Assembly (NCBI GenBank): GCA_020051175.1
Contig: JAGVJJ010000023.1
Location: 1 to 57,607 of the forward strand
Source of the DNA: Bacteroidia bacterium
GTDB taxonomy: Bacteria > Bacteroidota > Bacteroidia > 2-12-FULL-35-15
Direction: 5' to 3'
DNA length: 57,607 bases
A model generated the notes under the pieces. The model saw nothing but the letters and a program-made list of their open reading frames with translations. It made no database searches and was not told where the DNA came from. Position 1 is the stretch's first letter. Each line of letters opens with the position of its first letter. The translations under genes were made by a program, and so were the position numbers. This document shows, in pieces, positions 40,727 to 50,617 of the stretch.

Positions 40727-41221
40727 TTATTGTTTTCTTAGGGCAACATTTTCTTTACCCAGCTCAATATTTTTGGTATTGTTATCCGTTTTCTTTTTCA
40801 GTTCTTCAATTGCCAGGCGCAATTCGGTATTATCAACCAGCATTTGGCGTATGCGGGTTAATATGCGCATAATCTGAATATTTACCGCAATTGCTCTGTC
40901 ACTTGATAAAACACCGGATAACATAGCTACTCCTTGCTCTGTAAACACATAAGGTAAGTATTTAGAGTGCTCGCCTCTTTTTAAGATTCCATTTTGGAAT
41001 CTTAAAGACTCATATTCTTTTTCTGTTAATTGAAACATAAAATCTTCCGGAAAACGCTTTATGTTTCTTTTTACGGCTTTATTCAAATTTCCGGTTGTAA
41101 CGCCATACAATTCAGCCAAATCCTTGTCAACCATTACCTTCTGTTCTCTGAAATAATAAATCTGGTTCATTATTATTTCGTCTGGTATTGTAAGCGTTGT
41201 TTCTTTTTTCGCCATCGACAA
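40727..41221 (-). CDS. ORF6N domain-containing protein
   Basis: A 164-residue protein with the ORF6N domain (about 8-95): IMNQIYYFREQKVMVDKDLA, LYGVTTGNLNKAVKRNIKRF, FMFQLTEKEYESLRFQNGIL, then KYLPYVFTEQGVAMLSGVLS. The C-terminal part is a coiled coil. ORF6N proteins derive from phage and large-DNA-virus regulators (KilA-N relatives) and are frequent on mobile Bacteroidetes DNA, where they bind DNA. The family normally has about 180-200 residues, so the coiled-coil tail may be slightly short. Confidence 0.9.
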   Translation of the reverse strand: MSMAKKETTLTIPDEIIMNQIYYFREQKVMVDKDLAELYGVTTGNLNKAVKRNIKRFPEDFMFQLTEKEYESLRFQNGILKRGEHSKYLPYVFTEQGVAMLSGVLSSDRAIAVNIQIMRILTRIRQMLVDNTELRLAIEELKKKTDNNTKNIELGKENVALRKQ

Positions 41222-41286
41222 ATGATTTTTAGCGCTTTACTATTGTAATTCAACTTTACTAATTCCGAAAAAAAATTTTAGGCCAA

Positions 41287-41320
41287 AAAGCCCCGAATTA
41301 TTCACATAACCGGGGCCTTT
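41287..41320 (-). terminator. Terminator downstream of nrdA
   Basis: On the minus strand AAAGGCCCCG pairs with CGGGGCTTT (one bulge) and is followed by TTTTT. It lies about 55 bases past the end of the nrdA gene. Confidence 0.75.
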
Positions 41321-41373
41321 CAATGGTTCGACTTCTCTCACCACAAACTTTTAAATTATTTCTCTTTCACACT

Positions 41374-43866
41374 TTACGATCCACACGCCTCACACGCATC
41401 CGGATTATCCAGCGAGCAAGTTAGCTGTGCTGCAACTTCCGCAGCTTTCTTGGCTTCAGCATCCAACAATGCCTGGCGCTCGCTGCTGATTTGTTTCTGA
41501 CGCTCTAATATCAAAGCATCTTCGTTACCCAGCACCTCAACGGGAGTTGTAGTAGTTGTTGTACCCGCAACAACAGTAGCAGTTACCGGAAGTTCTTTGG
41601 CAGCAGCAGCATCGGCAGTAAATTTAATTGCATCAGCAGCCGCTTTTGTGCGTAAGTAGTACATACCTGTTTTCAAACCGGCTTTCCAGCCATAGAAGTG
41701 CATGGATGAAAGTTTCGCGAAGTTCGCATCCTGAACAAACAGGTTCAGTGATTGTGACTGGCAGATGTAAGCACCACGGTCAGCAGCCATGTTGATGATT
41801 ACTTTCTGAGAAATTTCCCAAACCGTTTTGTACAAGGCTTTGATGTTTGCCGGAATCTCAGCGATGTTCTGGATAGAACCGTTGGCAATGATGATTTTAT
41901 TTTTCAGGCTGTCGTTCCAGATACCCAGTTTTACGAGGTCTTTTAATAAGTGCTTGTTTACAATCACAAACTCTCCTGACAATACACGTCTTGAATAGAT
42001 GTTAGAAGTATATGGTTCAAAGCACTCGTTGTTACCTAAGATCTGTGATGTACTTGCTGTTGGCATTGGCGCTAACAACAAGGAGTTGCGCACACCGTAT
42101 TTTTTCACTTCTTCTTTCAATACTTCCCACTCCCAGCGCGGGGATGGAGTTACGTTCCACATATCGTACTGGAAAATACCTTTTGATACTGGTGAACCAG
42201 CGTATGTTTCATAAGGCCCATCTACTTTAGCAAGATCCTTAGAAGCTGTCATTGCAGCATAGTAGATAGTCTCGTGAATCTCTTTGTTTAACTGAACTGC
42301 TTCAGGAGAATCAAAAGGGAAACGCATTAAGATAAACGCATCTGCCAAGCCTTGTACACCAATACCGATAGGGCGGTGACGCAGGTTAGAGTTACGTGCT
42401 TCAGCAACCGGGTAATAGTTACGGTCAATGATGCGGTTTAAGTTTTTTGTAATTACGTAAGTGATGTCAAATAATTTCTGGTGATCAAATTTTCCATCTT
42501 CCACAAAGCGCGGCAATGCAATGGAAGCAAGGTTACACACCGCAATCTCGTCAGGAGAAGTGTACTCCAGAATTTCCGTACATAAGTTAGAAGATTTGAT
42601 AGTACCCAGGTTCTGCTGGTTGCTTTTTGAGTTACAAGCATCTTTGTACAACATGTACGGGTTGCCTGTTTCAATTTGAGAGTCGATGATAGCAGCCCAC
42701 AATTCACGCGCTTTAATTACTTTACGTGCACGGCCTTCCTTTTCGTATTGAGTATATAGTTTTTCAAATTCAGCACCCCAGCAATCAGCTAAGCCAGGAG
42801 CTTCGTTAGGGCAGAACAATGACCAGTCTCCATTTTCTTCCACACGTTTCATGAACAAATCAGGAGTCCACATTGCAGTAAACAAATCACGTGCACGCGC
42901 CTCTTCCTTACCATGGTTTTTACGGATATCCAGGAATTCGTAGATATCAGCATGCCAAGGCTCTAAGTAAATAGCGAAAGAACCTTTACGTTTTCCACCG
43001 CCCTGATCAACATAACGTGCTGTATCGTTGAACACACGCAGCATTGGGATAATACCGTTTGAAGTACCGTTAGTACCGCGGATATAAGAACCTGTAGCGC
43101 GGATGTTGTGGATGCTCAAGCCAATCCCGCCAGCACTTTGCGAAATTTTCGCACAGCTTTTTAATGTATCGTAAATACCATCAATGCTGTCTTCTTTCAT
43201 TGTTAACAGGAAACAAGACGACATCTGAGGTTTTGGAGTACCTGCGTTGAACAATGTTGGTGTAGCATGTGTAAACCAACGCTCGCTCATTAGGTTGTAT
43301 GTTTCAATTGCAGAAGCAACATCATCTTTGTGGATACCAACAGCCACACGCATCAACATATGTTGAGGACGCTCAGCAACCTGTCCGTCAAGCTTCAATA
43401 AATATGAACGCTCAAGAGTTTTAAAGCCAAAATAGTCGTAACCGAAATCGCGATCGTAAATAATGGTGGAATCCAGCTCCTGTGCATTATTTTTAATCAC
43501 TTCCCATACATCGTCAGCAATCAAAGGCGCTTTTTTGCCTGTTTTAGGGTCGATATAGTTGTAAAGCGCTTCCATTGTTTTGGAAAACGACTTGTTGGTG
43601 TTCTTATGTAAGTTAGAAACGGCAATACGCGAAGCCAATAACGCGTAGTCAGGGTGCTTTGTAGTTAACGAAGCTGCTGTTTCAGCTGCAAGGTTGTCCA
43701 ATTCACTTGTACTTACACCTTCGTAAATACCTTCAATCACCTTCATCGCAACGCTGATAGCGGTTACATGGTTCGTGTCTAAACCATAGCAAAGCTTCTG
43801 GATGCGCGCTGTGATTTTGTCAAATTTTACCGATTCACGGTTTCCGTCTCTTTTGATTACGTACAT
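41374..43866 (-). CDS. nrdA: Class Ia ribonucleotide reductase, large (alpha) subunit
   Basis: An 830-residue enzyme that reduces ribonucleoside diphosphates to deoxyribonucleotides. Residues 1-90 form the ATP-cone ([20 protein letters not shown]). The catalytic barrel follows, with the first redox Cys in [15 protein letters not shown] (Asn-Leu-Cys-Thr-Glu, catalytic Cys and Glu), the second redox Cys in the region of [13 protein letters not shown], and [20 protein letters not shown] linker of about 60 residues rich in Ala, Thr and Lys leads to the C-terminal CEACGS swinging-arm cysteines used by thioredoxin or glutaredoxin. It is preceded by nrdB on the same strand with a 130-bp gap that contains a dispersed repeat. 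Confidence 0.97.
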   Translation of the reverse strand: MYVIKRDGNRESVKFDKITARIQKLCYGLDTNHVTAISVAMKVIEGIYEGVSTSELDNLAAETAASLTTKHPDYALLASRIAVSNLHKNTNKSFSKTMEALYNYIDPKTGKKAPLIADDVWEVIKNNAQELDSTIIYDRDFGYDYFGFKTLERSYLLKLDGQVAERPQHMLMRVAVGIHKDDVASAIETYNLMSERWFTHATPTLFNAGTPKPQMSSCFLLTMKEDSIDGIYDTLKSCAKISQSAGGIGLSIHNIRATGSYIRGTNGTSNGIIPMLRVFNDTARYVDQGGGKRKGSFAIYLEPWHADIYEFLDIRKNHGKEEARARDLFTAMWTPDLFMKRVEENGDWSLFCPNEAPGLADCWGAEFEKLYTQYEKEGRARKVIKARELWAAIIDSQIETGNPYMLYKDACNSKSNQQNLGTIKSSNLCTEILEYTSPDEIAVCNLASIALPRFVEDGKFDHQKLFDITYVITKNLNRIIDRNYYPVAEARNSNLRHRPIGIGVQGLADAFILMRFPFDSPEAVQLNKEIHETIYYAAMTASKDLAKVDGPYETYAGSPVSKGIFQYDMWNVTPSPRWEWEVLKEEVKKYGVRNSLLLAPMPTASTSQILGNNECFEPYTSNIYSRRVLSGEFVIVNKHLLKDLVKLGIWNDSLKNKIIIANGSIQNIAEIPANIKALYKTVWEISQKVIINMAADRGAYICQSQSLNLFVQDANFAKLSSMHFYGWKAGLKTGMYYLRTKAAADAIKFTADAAAAKELPVTATVVAGTTTTTTPVEVLGNEDALILERQKQISSERQALLDAEAKKAAEVAAQLTCSLDNPDACEACGS

Positions 43867-43967
43867 ATATTGGCGGGGTATTAAGTAATTATATATTTTT
43901 TTGTCGTCTTATCTTTTTCTATTTCTGGTTATTCATTACTTGGCTGGCCTAACACGCCTAGTTTCGT

Positions 43968-43997
43968 AAATTCGCAACCATTCGTTTATCTGTAACC
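43968..43997. repeat. 30-bp repeat family, copy in nrdB-nrdA gap
   Basis: AAATTCGCAACCATTCGTTT followed by ATCTGTAACC matches, in the same orientation, the copy at 46414-46443 and, inverted, the copy at 46309-46338. The common core is TTCGTTTATC(C/T)GTAACC. Confidence 0.7.
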
Positions 43998-44989
43998 TAA
44001 AAGTCTTCGTCCAGCTTAAACACATTGTCCTCCTTCTTGCCCATCACACCAGCTTTCTGGTATTCAGCCACACGTTTCTCGAAGAAATTGGTTTTGCCTT
44101 GTAAGGATATTAACTCCATGAAATCGAATGGGTTAGTAGCGTTGTATGCTTTCGGGCAACCCAAAGCCACCAGTAAACGGTCCGCAACAAACTCAATGTA
44201 CTGGCACATCATGTCAGCATTCATACCAATCAAACGTACTGGTAATGCGTCACTTACGAAATCTTTTTCAATCGCTACAGCATTGGTAATGATATCTTTC
44301 ACTTTTTCCTGTGGCAATTGGTTCTGAAGCTGTGAGTACAACAGGCAGGCAAAATCGCAATGCAAACCTTCGTCCCTGGAAATCAATTCATTAGAGAATG
44401 TCAAACCAGGCATTAAACCACGTTTTTTCAACCAGAAGATAGAACAGAAACTTCCTGAAAAGAAAATCCCTTCCACCGCTGCAAAAGCGATCAGCCTTTC
44501 AGCGAAGGTTCCGTTGCTAATCCATTTTAAAGCCCATTCGGCTTTCTTCCCAACACATGGCAGTGTATCAATAGAGTGAAAAAGCCTGTCTTTTTCTTTC
44601 GTATCTTTAATGTAGGTGTCAATTAACAAAGAGTATGTTTCAGAATGAATGTTCTCCATCATGATCTGGAAACCGTAGAAACAACGGGCTTCCGGATACT
44701 GAACCTCATTCATGAAGTTAATTGCCAGGTTTTCATTTACAATTCCATCACTGGCAGCAAAAAAGGCCAATACATGCTTGATAAAATGTTTTTCATCATT
44801 GTTCAGCTTGTTTTCCCAATCCTGCAAATCAGGGTTCAGGTCAATTTCTTCAGCAGTCCAAAAACTCGCTTCAGCTTTTTTGTACATTTCCCAGATATCA
44901 TTGTGTTTTATCGGGAAAAGAACGAAGCGGTCCTTGTTCTCTTTTAGTATTGGTTCCTCTGTCATTGTAAATAAATTTTCTTGTGTCAT
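43997..44989 (-). CDS. nrdB: Class Ia ribonucleotide reductase, small (beta) subunit
   Basis: A 330-residue R2 protein that houses the diiron-tyrosyl radical cofactor. Visible ligands and radical site: Asp50 (AEEIDLN), Glu112 and His115, and Tyr119 in [10 protein letters not shown], then further helices with [13 protein letters not shown] and [12 protein letters not shown] (Glu/His ligands). The sequence [18 protein letters not shown] is of the eukaryote-like class. It starts at MTQENLF (44989); a codon run to 44998 is possible. It is upstream of nrdA, so the order is nrdB-nrdA. A region with repeated ACACGC motifs lies upstream. Confidence 0.96.
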   Translation of the reverse strand: MTQENLFTMTEEPILKENKDRFVLFPIKHNDIWEMYKKAEASFWTAEEIDLNPDLQDWENKLNNDEKHFIKHVLAFFAASDGIVNENLAINFMNEVQYPEARCFYGFQIMMENIHSETYSLLIDTYIKDTKEKDRLFHSIDTLPCVGKKAEWALKWISNGTFAERLIAFAAVEGIFFSGSFCSIFWLKKRGLMPGLTFSNELISRDEGLHCDFACLLYSQLQNQLPQEKVKDIITNAVAIEKDFVSDALPVRLIGMNADMMCQYIEFVADRLLVALGCPKAYNATNPFDFMELISLQGKTNFFEKRVAEYQKAGVMGKKEDNVFKLDEDF

Positions 44990-44999
44990 CGTAATCAAC

Positions 45000-45470
45000 T
45001 CTTAATCAAGGCCTTAATCCTCACCTTTACCCAGAAACAGAGGGTTAAATTCCCCTGAAAGCCTTTTGCTTTCTCTTGCGTTTTTAAATAAAGAAACGAT
45101 TAGTGATTTTGAGGTATGCAAATTTTGACAAAAAAAGAGCGCGTGTCAAGCCTATTGAATTAACATTTGATTGAAGTTATAAACACGCGGAATTAACACG
45201 CAAATGTTGATAATCCAGTAATTCACTTAAAAACACGCATTTAGGTTTTTTTGAAAAAAAAGTGAAATTTTTTCGTTGAAAAATTTGGCAGAATTGAAAA
45301 AATATTGAATTAGAAATATGCGGGTTTTGAGAGATTGGAAGCTGTAAGGCTTAACAATAAAGCATTGTAGGGCAGGCAAAATATGAAAACAGAGTTATAG
45401 CGAAAATATGCAGTTTTAAACACAGAGGTTGCAGAGGGTCAAGAGTTGCACAGAGAAATGCTTTGTATTA
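45000..45470. other. AT-rich leader/promoter region of nrdBA
   Basis: No gene is seen. GCGTGT at 45141-45146 and ACACGC at 45183-45188, 45196-45201 and 45233-45238 form an array of an inverted and three direct hexamers. TGTTGATAA (45205-45213) reads on the minus strand as TTATCAACA, one mismatch from a DnaA box. The remainder is a poly(A/T) stretch. A regulatory role for nrdBA is inference. Confidence 0.4.
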
Positions 45471-45625
45471 TAAGCCCCATATGAGCGAAATCTTAGTAGA
45501 CATAGAATTAAATACATCTTAAGCTCGGTAGGAGCGACATATTGGGGTCGCAAAAGAATATAAACTAATTCTACAAAGGAGCTTTCGAAAAATAAAGTGG
45601 TGGTATCTCGCTCCCACGGAGCTCT
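45471..45625. repeat. Second cluster of the CTCC/GGAG palindromic family
   Basis: Modules TAAGCCCCATATGAGCGAAA, AAGCTCGGTAGGAGCGACAT, ACAAAGGAGCTT and TCGCTCCCACGGAGCTCTAA correspond to those at 38014-38165. The two clusters have the same sort of flanking text (ATATTGGGG, ATATTATGG). Confidence 0.6.
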
Positions 45626-45702
45626 AAAGCATACTACTATTCTTGACTGACTTGTTTATTCACCAAGCTAAATAATTAAAAATTTTGAAATGAAAAAGCG
45701 AC

Positions 45703-46269
45703 CTACTCTCTTTTCATCTTATCCGCCAGCTCCAACTGCTTGTACCAATCCTCTCCGTACTTACGGATAAGCGGCTCACGCAAAAATTTATATACAGGCA
45801 CATTCAGCTTTGAGCCACACTCACAGGCAGGCTTGCACACCTCCCATTTATGGTAGTTCACAGCATCATAATCTTTGTATTTGGTAATACGCACGGGGTA
45901 AAGATGACAGGAAATAGGTTTTTTCCATGTGATTTCGCCATTATAATAAGCCTTTTCAATCGCGCATTTGGCAATTCCTTCTTCAAAATAGGTAAAAGCA
46001 CAATGTTTGCCTTTTACCAGGGGTGTTGTGTAATCCCCATCCTCATCAATCACAAACACACCTTGCTTCTGGATAGCCTTTAAACCATCTTTAGGGATGT
46101 AAGGCTTTACTTTATCTAAAACATCTTCCATAATTGCAATTTCATCCTCATCCAAAGGTGCACCCGAATCTCCGGCAACGCAACACTCTCCTTTACAGGC
46201 ATTTATATCGCAAACAAATTTTTTTTCAAGCAGGTGCTCAGAAACAATGGTATTATCTATAGCAATCAT
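45703..46269 (-). CDS. DUF3109 family cysteine-rich protein
   Basis: A 188-residue protein with the DUF3109 pattern: CDINACKGECCVAGDSGAPL at residues 19-38, then KGKHCAFTYFEEGIAKCAIE, KKPISCHLYPVRI and CKPACECG. The clustered Cys residues resemble YkgJ-type zinc/iron-binding domains. The family is widespread in Bacteroidetes and its role is not known. Length is typical. It starts 200 bases from lpxK, which is on the opposite strand. Confidence 0.92.
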   Translation of the reverse strand: MIAIDNTIVSEHLLEKKFVCDINACKGECCVAGDSGAPLDEDEIAIMEDVLDKVKPYIPKDGLKAIQKQGVFVIDEDGDYTTPLVKGKHCAFTYFEEGIAKCAIEKAYYNGEITWKKPISCHLYPVRITKYKDYDAVNYHKWEVCKPACECGSKLNVPVYKFLREPLIRKYGEDWYKQLELADKMKRE

Positions 46270-46308
46270 GTGAGTAAACTTATAGATACAAAGATAAGTA
46301 AATTAAGG

Positions 46309-46443
46309 GGTTACGAATAAACGAATGGATACGAATTTGCGAAAAAAGCGTTGTTTGACTGAATAAACCGAAAAGCCACCACCAGAGCTAGTTCTTAACA
46401 CTCCCCGTTTAGTAAATTCGTAGCCATTCGTTTATCCGTAACC
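46309..46443. repeat. Inverted pair of 30-bp repeats upstream of lpxK
   Basis: GGTTACGAATAAACGAATGG... (46309-46338) and ...ATTCGTTTATCCGTAACC (46414-46443) are inverted copies with 28 of 30 bases matching. They enclose 75 bases including GTTTAGTAAATTCG. A related single copy is at 43968-43997. Confidence 0.75.
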
Positions 46444-46467
46444 GTATATCCTTTATTTTTACTCATT

Positions 46468-47583
46468 ATGAAACTCCTGCGCATCATAGCATATCCATTT
46501 TCCATCCTGTACGGATTATTGCTGTTTGTACGCAATAAATTTTACGATTGGGGCATTTTCCGCTCCACCGGTTTTAAAATCCCTGTGATCTCTGTCGGAA
46601 ATTTATCAGTAGGAGGTACCGGTAAAACACCTCACATTGAATATCTCTTACAGCTACTAAATGCTGAGTATCAGACAGCTACCTTAAGCAGAGGTTATGG
46701 TAGAAAAACGAAAGGCTTCCTGTTGTCAGACACTTCCTCCACAGCTTCCGAAATAGGCGATGAGCCGCTCCAGTTTAAAAATAAATATCCCCATATTCCT
46801 GTTGCTGTGGATGAAAAAAGGGTGAGAGGCGTAAAACACCTGCTTCAGCTTTTTCCTTCTCTACAGGCTGTTTTACTTGACGATGCTTTCCAGCACAGGG
46901 CTATCAAACCTGGCTTATCCATTGTGCTAACAGATTTCAGCAAACCTTATTTTGATGATCATGTATTGCCTTCGGGCACCTTGCGCGAGTTCCGCTCCGG
47001 CATCAAACGTGCTGACCTCATTATTGTAACCAAATGCCCGGAAATACTCCTGCCCATTGAACGCGCACGCCTTGAGAAATCAATAAAACCAAAAACTCAC
47101 CAGCAGCTTTATTTCTCTTATATCAGCTATGGTGAATTTGTACCATTTCATAAACAAACCATTAGCCCTTTCAGCAAAGCGTACTATTTTGAAAGGCATT
47201 ACTCCATTGTATTGCTTACCGGAATCGCAAACACGCAGCCGCTGGAATATTATTTGAAGGACAAAGCCAAAACAGTGGTGCCGGTAAAATTTCCCGATCA
47301 CCATAGCTTTACTGTGGAAGATATAGAAAATGTTCGGAAAATATTTGATAATATTGCATCCGCAAACAAAATACTGTTGACAACGGAGAAGGATGCGATG
47401 CGTTTAAAAACTCCTGAATTATCAGAAGCTTTAAACCACATGCCACTTTTTTACATGCCAATTGAAATTAAGTTTCATGAGAAAGATGCCCGTAGTAAGG
47501 ATTCGGGCGGAGAAGATTTTAATAAACAAATTTTAGACTATGTTAGAACAAATCAAAGAAACAGCAGCCTACATAAAGGGTAA
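46468..47583 (+). CDS. lpxK: Tetraacyldisaccharide 4'-kinase
   Basis: A 371-residue inner-membrane kinase of lipid A synthesis that phosphorylates the 4' position of the tetraacyldisaccharide. Seen: an N-terminal membrane-associated helix (about 8-22), the Walker A motif SVGGTGKTP (47-55), LLDDAFQHR (Walker-B-like), RELIIVTK-type RADLIIVTKCP, and KEKDAMRLKTPE-like LTTEKDAMRLKTPE. Length is typical for Bacteroidetes LpxK. It overlaps the start of the purine nucleoside phosphorylase gene by 44 bp, so the two are co-transcribed. Confidence 0.96.
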   Translation: MKLLRIIAYPFSILYGLLLFVRNKFYDWGIFRSTGFKIPVISVGNLSVGGTGKTPHIEYLLQLLNAEYQTATLSRGYGRKTKGFLLSDTSSTASEIGDEPLQFKNKYPHIPVAVDEKRVRGVKHLLQLFPSLQAVLLDDAFQHRAIKPGLSIVLTDFSKPYFDDHVLPSGTLREFRSGIKRADLIIVTKCPEILLPIERARLEKSIKPKTHQQLYFSYISYGEFVPFHKQTISPFSKAYYFERHYSIVLLTGIANTQPLEYYLKDKAKTVVPVKFPDHHSFTVEDIENVRKIFDNIASANKILLTTEKDAMRLKTPELSEALNHMPLFYMPIEIKFHEKDARSKDSGGEDFNKQILDYVRTNQRNSSLHKG

Positions 47584-48352
47584 AATAAGCATACAGCCGG
47601 AAATCGGAATTATATTGGGTACGGGCCTTGGCGGGCTCGTGAAAGAGATTGCGATTAAACACACCATTCCGTACGAAGAAATCCCCAACTTCCCTGTATC
47701 AACCGTAGAAGGGCATTCAGGAAAGCTGATATTCGGTGAACTGGGAGGCAAACAAGTGGTGGCCATGCAGGGGCGTTTCCATTATTACGAAGGCTACACT
47801 TTGCAGCAGGTAACATTCCCGGTGCGTGTGATGAAATTTTTAGGCATCCAGAAGCTCTTTGTTTCCAATGCTTCCGGAGGGGTTAACCCTAATTTTGAAA
47901 TTGGTGATTTGATGATCATCAACGACCATATCAACTTATTTCCATCCAACCCTTTAATTGGTAAAAACATTGCTGAGCTGGGGCCCCGTTTCCCGGATAT
48001 GAGTGATGCCTATAACAAAGAGTTGATTGATAAAGCAAAAGAAGTGGCTGCTGCGAATGGTATTAAAACACAGGAAGGCGTATATGCCGGCCTTACAGGG
48101 CCTACGTTTGAAACTCCGGCTGAATACAAATATGTGTTCAACATAGGCGCTGATGCAGTAGGGATGAGCACCGTTCCGGAAGTAATTGTAGCGCGTCACA
48201 TGAGCATTCCCTGCTTCGCCATGTCTATCATTACCGATCTTGGTGTTCCCGGTAAAATTGTACAGGTAACGCATGAAGAGGTTCAGCACGTAGCAGCACA
48301 GGCCGAAAAGAAAATGACGCTTATCATGAAAGAGCTGATAAAGCTTATTTAA
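47540..48352 (+). CDS. Purine-nucleoside phosphorylase (trimeric PNP-I type)
   Basis: A 270-residue enzyme that splits purine (deoxy)nucleosides with phosphate to base and pentose 1-phosphate. Motifs: GIILGTGLGGL (phosphate loop), FPVSTVEGHSGKL, AMQGRFHYYEGY, VSNASGGVNPNFEIGDLMII, and LTGPTFETPAEYK followed by DAVGMSTVPEVIVARH. These are the marks of the mammalian-like trimeric PNP/PunA class. The 44-bp overlap with lpxK is a clear operon feature. Confidence 0.95.
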   Translation: MLEQIKETAAYIKGKISIQPEIGIILGTGLGGLVKEIAIKHTIPYEEIPNFPVSTVEGHSGKLIFGELGGKQVVAMQGRFHYYEGYTLQQVTFPVRVMKFLGIQKLFVSNASGGVNPNFEIGDLMIINDHINLFPSNPLIGKNIAELGPRFPDMSDAYNKELIDKAKEVAAANGIKTQEGVYAGLTGPTFETPAEYKYVFNIGADAVGMSTVPEVIVARHMSIPCFAMSIITDLGVPGKIVQVTHEEVQHVAAQAEKKMTLIMKELIKLI

Positions 48353-48388
48353 CCTTATCTGATTTACTTTGCCATTCTTACTAAAAGA

Positions 48389-48904
48389 ATGTACAGCAAC
48401 AAAGACGGTTTTACCATTATTGACAAATCCATTGGCATGAACGGGCCCTCCATGAGCCTGGGCGCAGCGTCAATGGTTATTGGTGTAACCTGTATCTTTA
48501 TTGGCATTGGTATTAGTGAAATCAAGGCTCTTCTTTGTGGTTTGGTACTTGTTGCCCTGGCAGCATTTTTAACCCTTTCCATTGATTGCATTGCTGTAAA
48601 TCAATCTCGCAGTACCATCTGGTTTTATAAAGATTATTTTTTTACAAGGGTAGGCAAAAAATTCGCTTTAAACGAATTTGCATCTGTTTGCATTTACTAC
48701 CAGGTTAGCGTTAATGGCGATGATGACTATTCAACTACCGGAACCTTCTCAAAAACTTACTCGGTGGCCCTGATTCCCAAAACGGGCTCGCCTCTTGTAG
48801 CAAAAGAATTAGGGAACCTTGCACAAACAAAAAAACTCCACCAGCTCATTGCTTTAAATACAGGCTTATACGCACAACATGAACCAATCAGGGAAAGAGG
48901 ATAA
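48389..48904 (+). CDS. Two-helix membrane protein of unknown function
   Basis: A 171-residue protein with two hydrophobic helices at about 24-43 and 47-66, followed by a beta-rich cytosolic domain (STIWFYKDYFFTRVGKKFAL, SVALIPKTGSPLVAKELGNL). It has a PH-like feel, similar in layout to the protein at 29915-30508, but sequence identity is low. It starts 36 bases after the PNP gene and may be in the same transcript. Confidence 0.75.
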   Translation: MYSNKDGFTIIDKSIGMNGPSMSLGAASMVIGVTCIFIGIGISEIKALLCGLVLVALAAFLTLSIDCIAVNQSRSTIWFYKDYFFTRVGKKFALNEFASVCIYYQVSVNGDDDYSTTGTFSKTYSVALIPKTGSPLVAKELGNLAQTKKLHQLIALNTGLYAQHEPIRERG

Positions 48905-48937
48905 TTACCCTTCAACCGGTGCAACTCATACCACCCA

Positions 48938-48974
48938 GTGTTCTCCGTGTTAAAAATTTGAACACAGAGAGCAC
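48938..48974 (+). terminator. Hairpin after the membrane-protein gene
   Basis: GTGTTCTCCGTGTT (48938-48951) pairs with AACACAGAGAGCAC (48961-48974) in 12 of 14 positions around a 9-nt loop. Confidence 0.5.
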
Positions 48975-49104
48975 AGATTTAAAAAGTGTTTCACAGGGAT
49001 ATAAGTATTATCCTTCGCCTAATTCACCCTTTTAGACATAACACTCGTGAACTCTTTCTTTTCCCGTAAATTTTCCCTATCTTTATTGAACAACATAAAG
49101 TTCA

Positions 49105-50526
49105 ATGAAAAGATATTATCTTCTGTTATTCGCCTTAATACTATTGGCATTTTCTGCCAATGCCCAATACAGTAATCAGAACGTATCACTTCTCAGTCAC
49201 TGGTTCAACCCGGACGAAGTAGCGGAACCCCAGCTGGGTATTAAATACCAGGGTGTATGGGGCTGGGTAGATGTATATGATGGCAAAGAATACGCTATCA
49301 TCGGTTCGAGCTCCGGAACTTACATCATTGACGTATCAACACCAACAGCTCCTGTAGTAAGGGATTACGTACCTGGCCGCAGAGACCAGTGTATCTGGCG
49401 CGAATACAAAACCTATGGCAATTACCTCTATGCTTCCAGCGATGATCAGTCGCCTAACAGCTTCCAGATCATGGATCTTTCTTACCTGCCGGATTCTGTG
49501 CATGTGGTGCACGATGATGTAACTATTTTCGAAAGGGCCCATACACTTTATATAGATGGTGATAAGCTGTATTGTGGCAGCGTTACCCTTCCGAACGGCA
49601 GTGGTTACCACTCTATGGCCGTTTACAGCCTGGCTAACCCGGAATACCCTACTCTCCTGAGAACCCTGCACCAGGATGATTCAACCATCAGCTTTGCACA
49701 CGACATGTTTGTCCGTAACGACACTGTATATGCATCCTGCGGCTACCAGGGGCTGTTTATATACAAGTTCAATGCGGACACAACCTTTTCCTTGATCAAC
49801 TCGCTTACCTCATACCCCGAGCAGGGCTATAATCACAGCAGTTTTCTTGCGCCTGACGGAAGAACGCTTATTTTCTGCGATGAAGTTCCGCGCGATAAAC
49901 CTGTAAAATTGCTAGATGTAAGCGATTTGCAGAACATGTCGGTTACAAGTACATTTAAATCGAACGAAGGTGCAACACCTCACAATCCCTATATTTTTGG
50001 CAGCAACAAAGCTGTAATTGCTTATTACCAGGATGGCGTGCAGATTTATGACATTGGCAACCCTGCCGCCCCTGTCCGCACCGGCTATTTTGATACTGAT
50101 ACCCTGGACGGCCCAAACAATAATTACAACCCTTCCGGAACCGCTTACCACGGGTGCTGGGGGGCATACGTGGATTTACCCAGCGGAATACTCTTAGCAA
50201 GCGATATGCAGAACGGCCTGTTTGTGCTCAATGCAGATCTGGCGCTTGGAACAAACGATACTCAAAATGCTTCAACAGGAAAAGCAACGATATACCCCAA
50301 CCCGGCTGCGGATAATGTTTCTGTAATGCTACAGCTGAAAAACAAAGATGAACTATCAATGGAAGTATTTGATATTACGGGCAGAAAAATCACCGGCAAA
50401 AAAGAAGTGGCGCTGCCCGGAAGCTCAGTAAAAATAATACAAACAGAACATTTATCGCCAGGAGTATATATAATAAAAATCACAGGCAAAGAAATCAACT
50501 ACGCACAACAGCTGATAACACAATAA
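49105..50526 (+). CDS. Choice-of-anchor-B (LVIVD-repeat) protein with type A T9SS sorting domain
   Basis: A 473-residue exported protein with a signal peptide (1-20, cleavage at ANAQ). Body: a propeller of LVIVD-like repeats, GVWGWVDVYDGKEYAIIGSS, GTYIIDVSTPTAPVVRDYVP, ANPEYPTLLRTL, GVQIYDIGNPAAPV, characteristic of the choice-of-anchor-B family. Residues about 395-473 are the type A sorting domain (IYPNPAADNVSVMLQL, GVYIIKITG). The propeller is probably exposed on the surface. Ligand unknown. Confidence 0.93.
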   Translation: MKRYYLLLFALILLAFSANAQYSNQNVSLLSHWFNPDEVAEPQLGIKYQGVWGWVDVYDGKEYAIIGSSSGTYIIDVSTPTAPVVRDYVPGRRDQCIWREYKTYGNYLYASSDDQSPNSFQIMDLSYLPDSVHVVHDDVTIFERAHTLYIDGDKLYCGSVTLPNGSGYHSMAVYSLANPEYPTLLRTLHQDDSTISFAHDMFVRNDTVYASCGYQGLFIYKFNADTTFSLINSLTSYPEQGYNHSSFLAPDGRTLIFCDEVPRDKPVKLLDVSDLQNMSVTSTFKSNEGATPHNPYIFGSNKAVIAYYQDGVQIYDIGNPAAPVRTGYFDTDTLDGPNNNYNPSGTAYHGCWGAYVDLPSGILLASDMQNGLFVLNADLALGTNDTQNASTGKATIYPNPAADNVSVMLQLKNKDELSMEVFDITGRKITGKKEVALPGSSVKIIQTEHLSPGVYIIKITGKEINYAQQLITQ

Positions 50527-50539
50527 GTGCGTGGTTACC

Positions 50540-50593
50540 CTGAGCTTGTCGAGGGGCATGGGAGAGCTTGCCCACATGCTTCAACAAGCTCAG
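50540..50593. repeat. Full-length hairpin of the GAGCTTGTCGA repeat family
   Basis: CTGAGCTTGTCGA (50540-50552) and TCAACAAGCTCAG (50581-50593) pair in 12 of 13 positions, with an inner GCATG/CATGC stem. It lies between the LVIVD gene and the S41 protease gene and may also work as a terminator. Confidence 0.65.
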
Positions 50594-50617
50594 TATGACT
50601 ATCCTTCAAACACCTAA

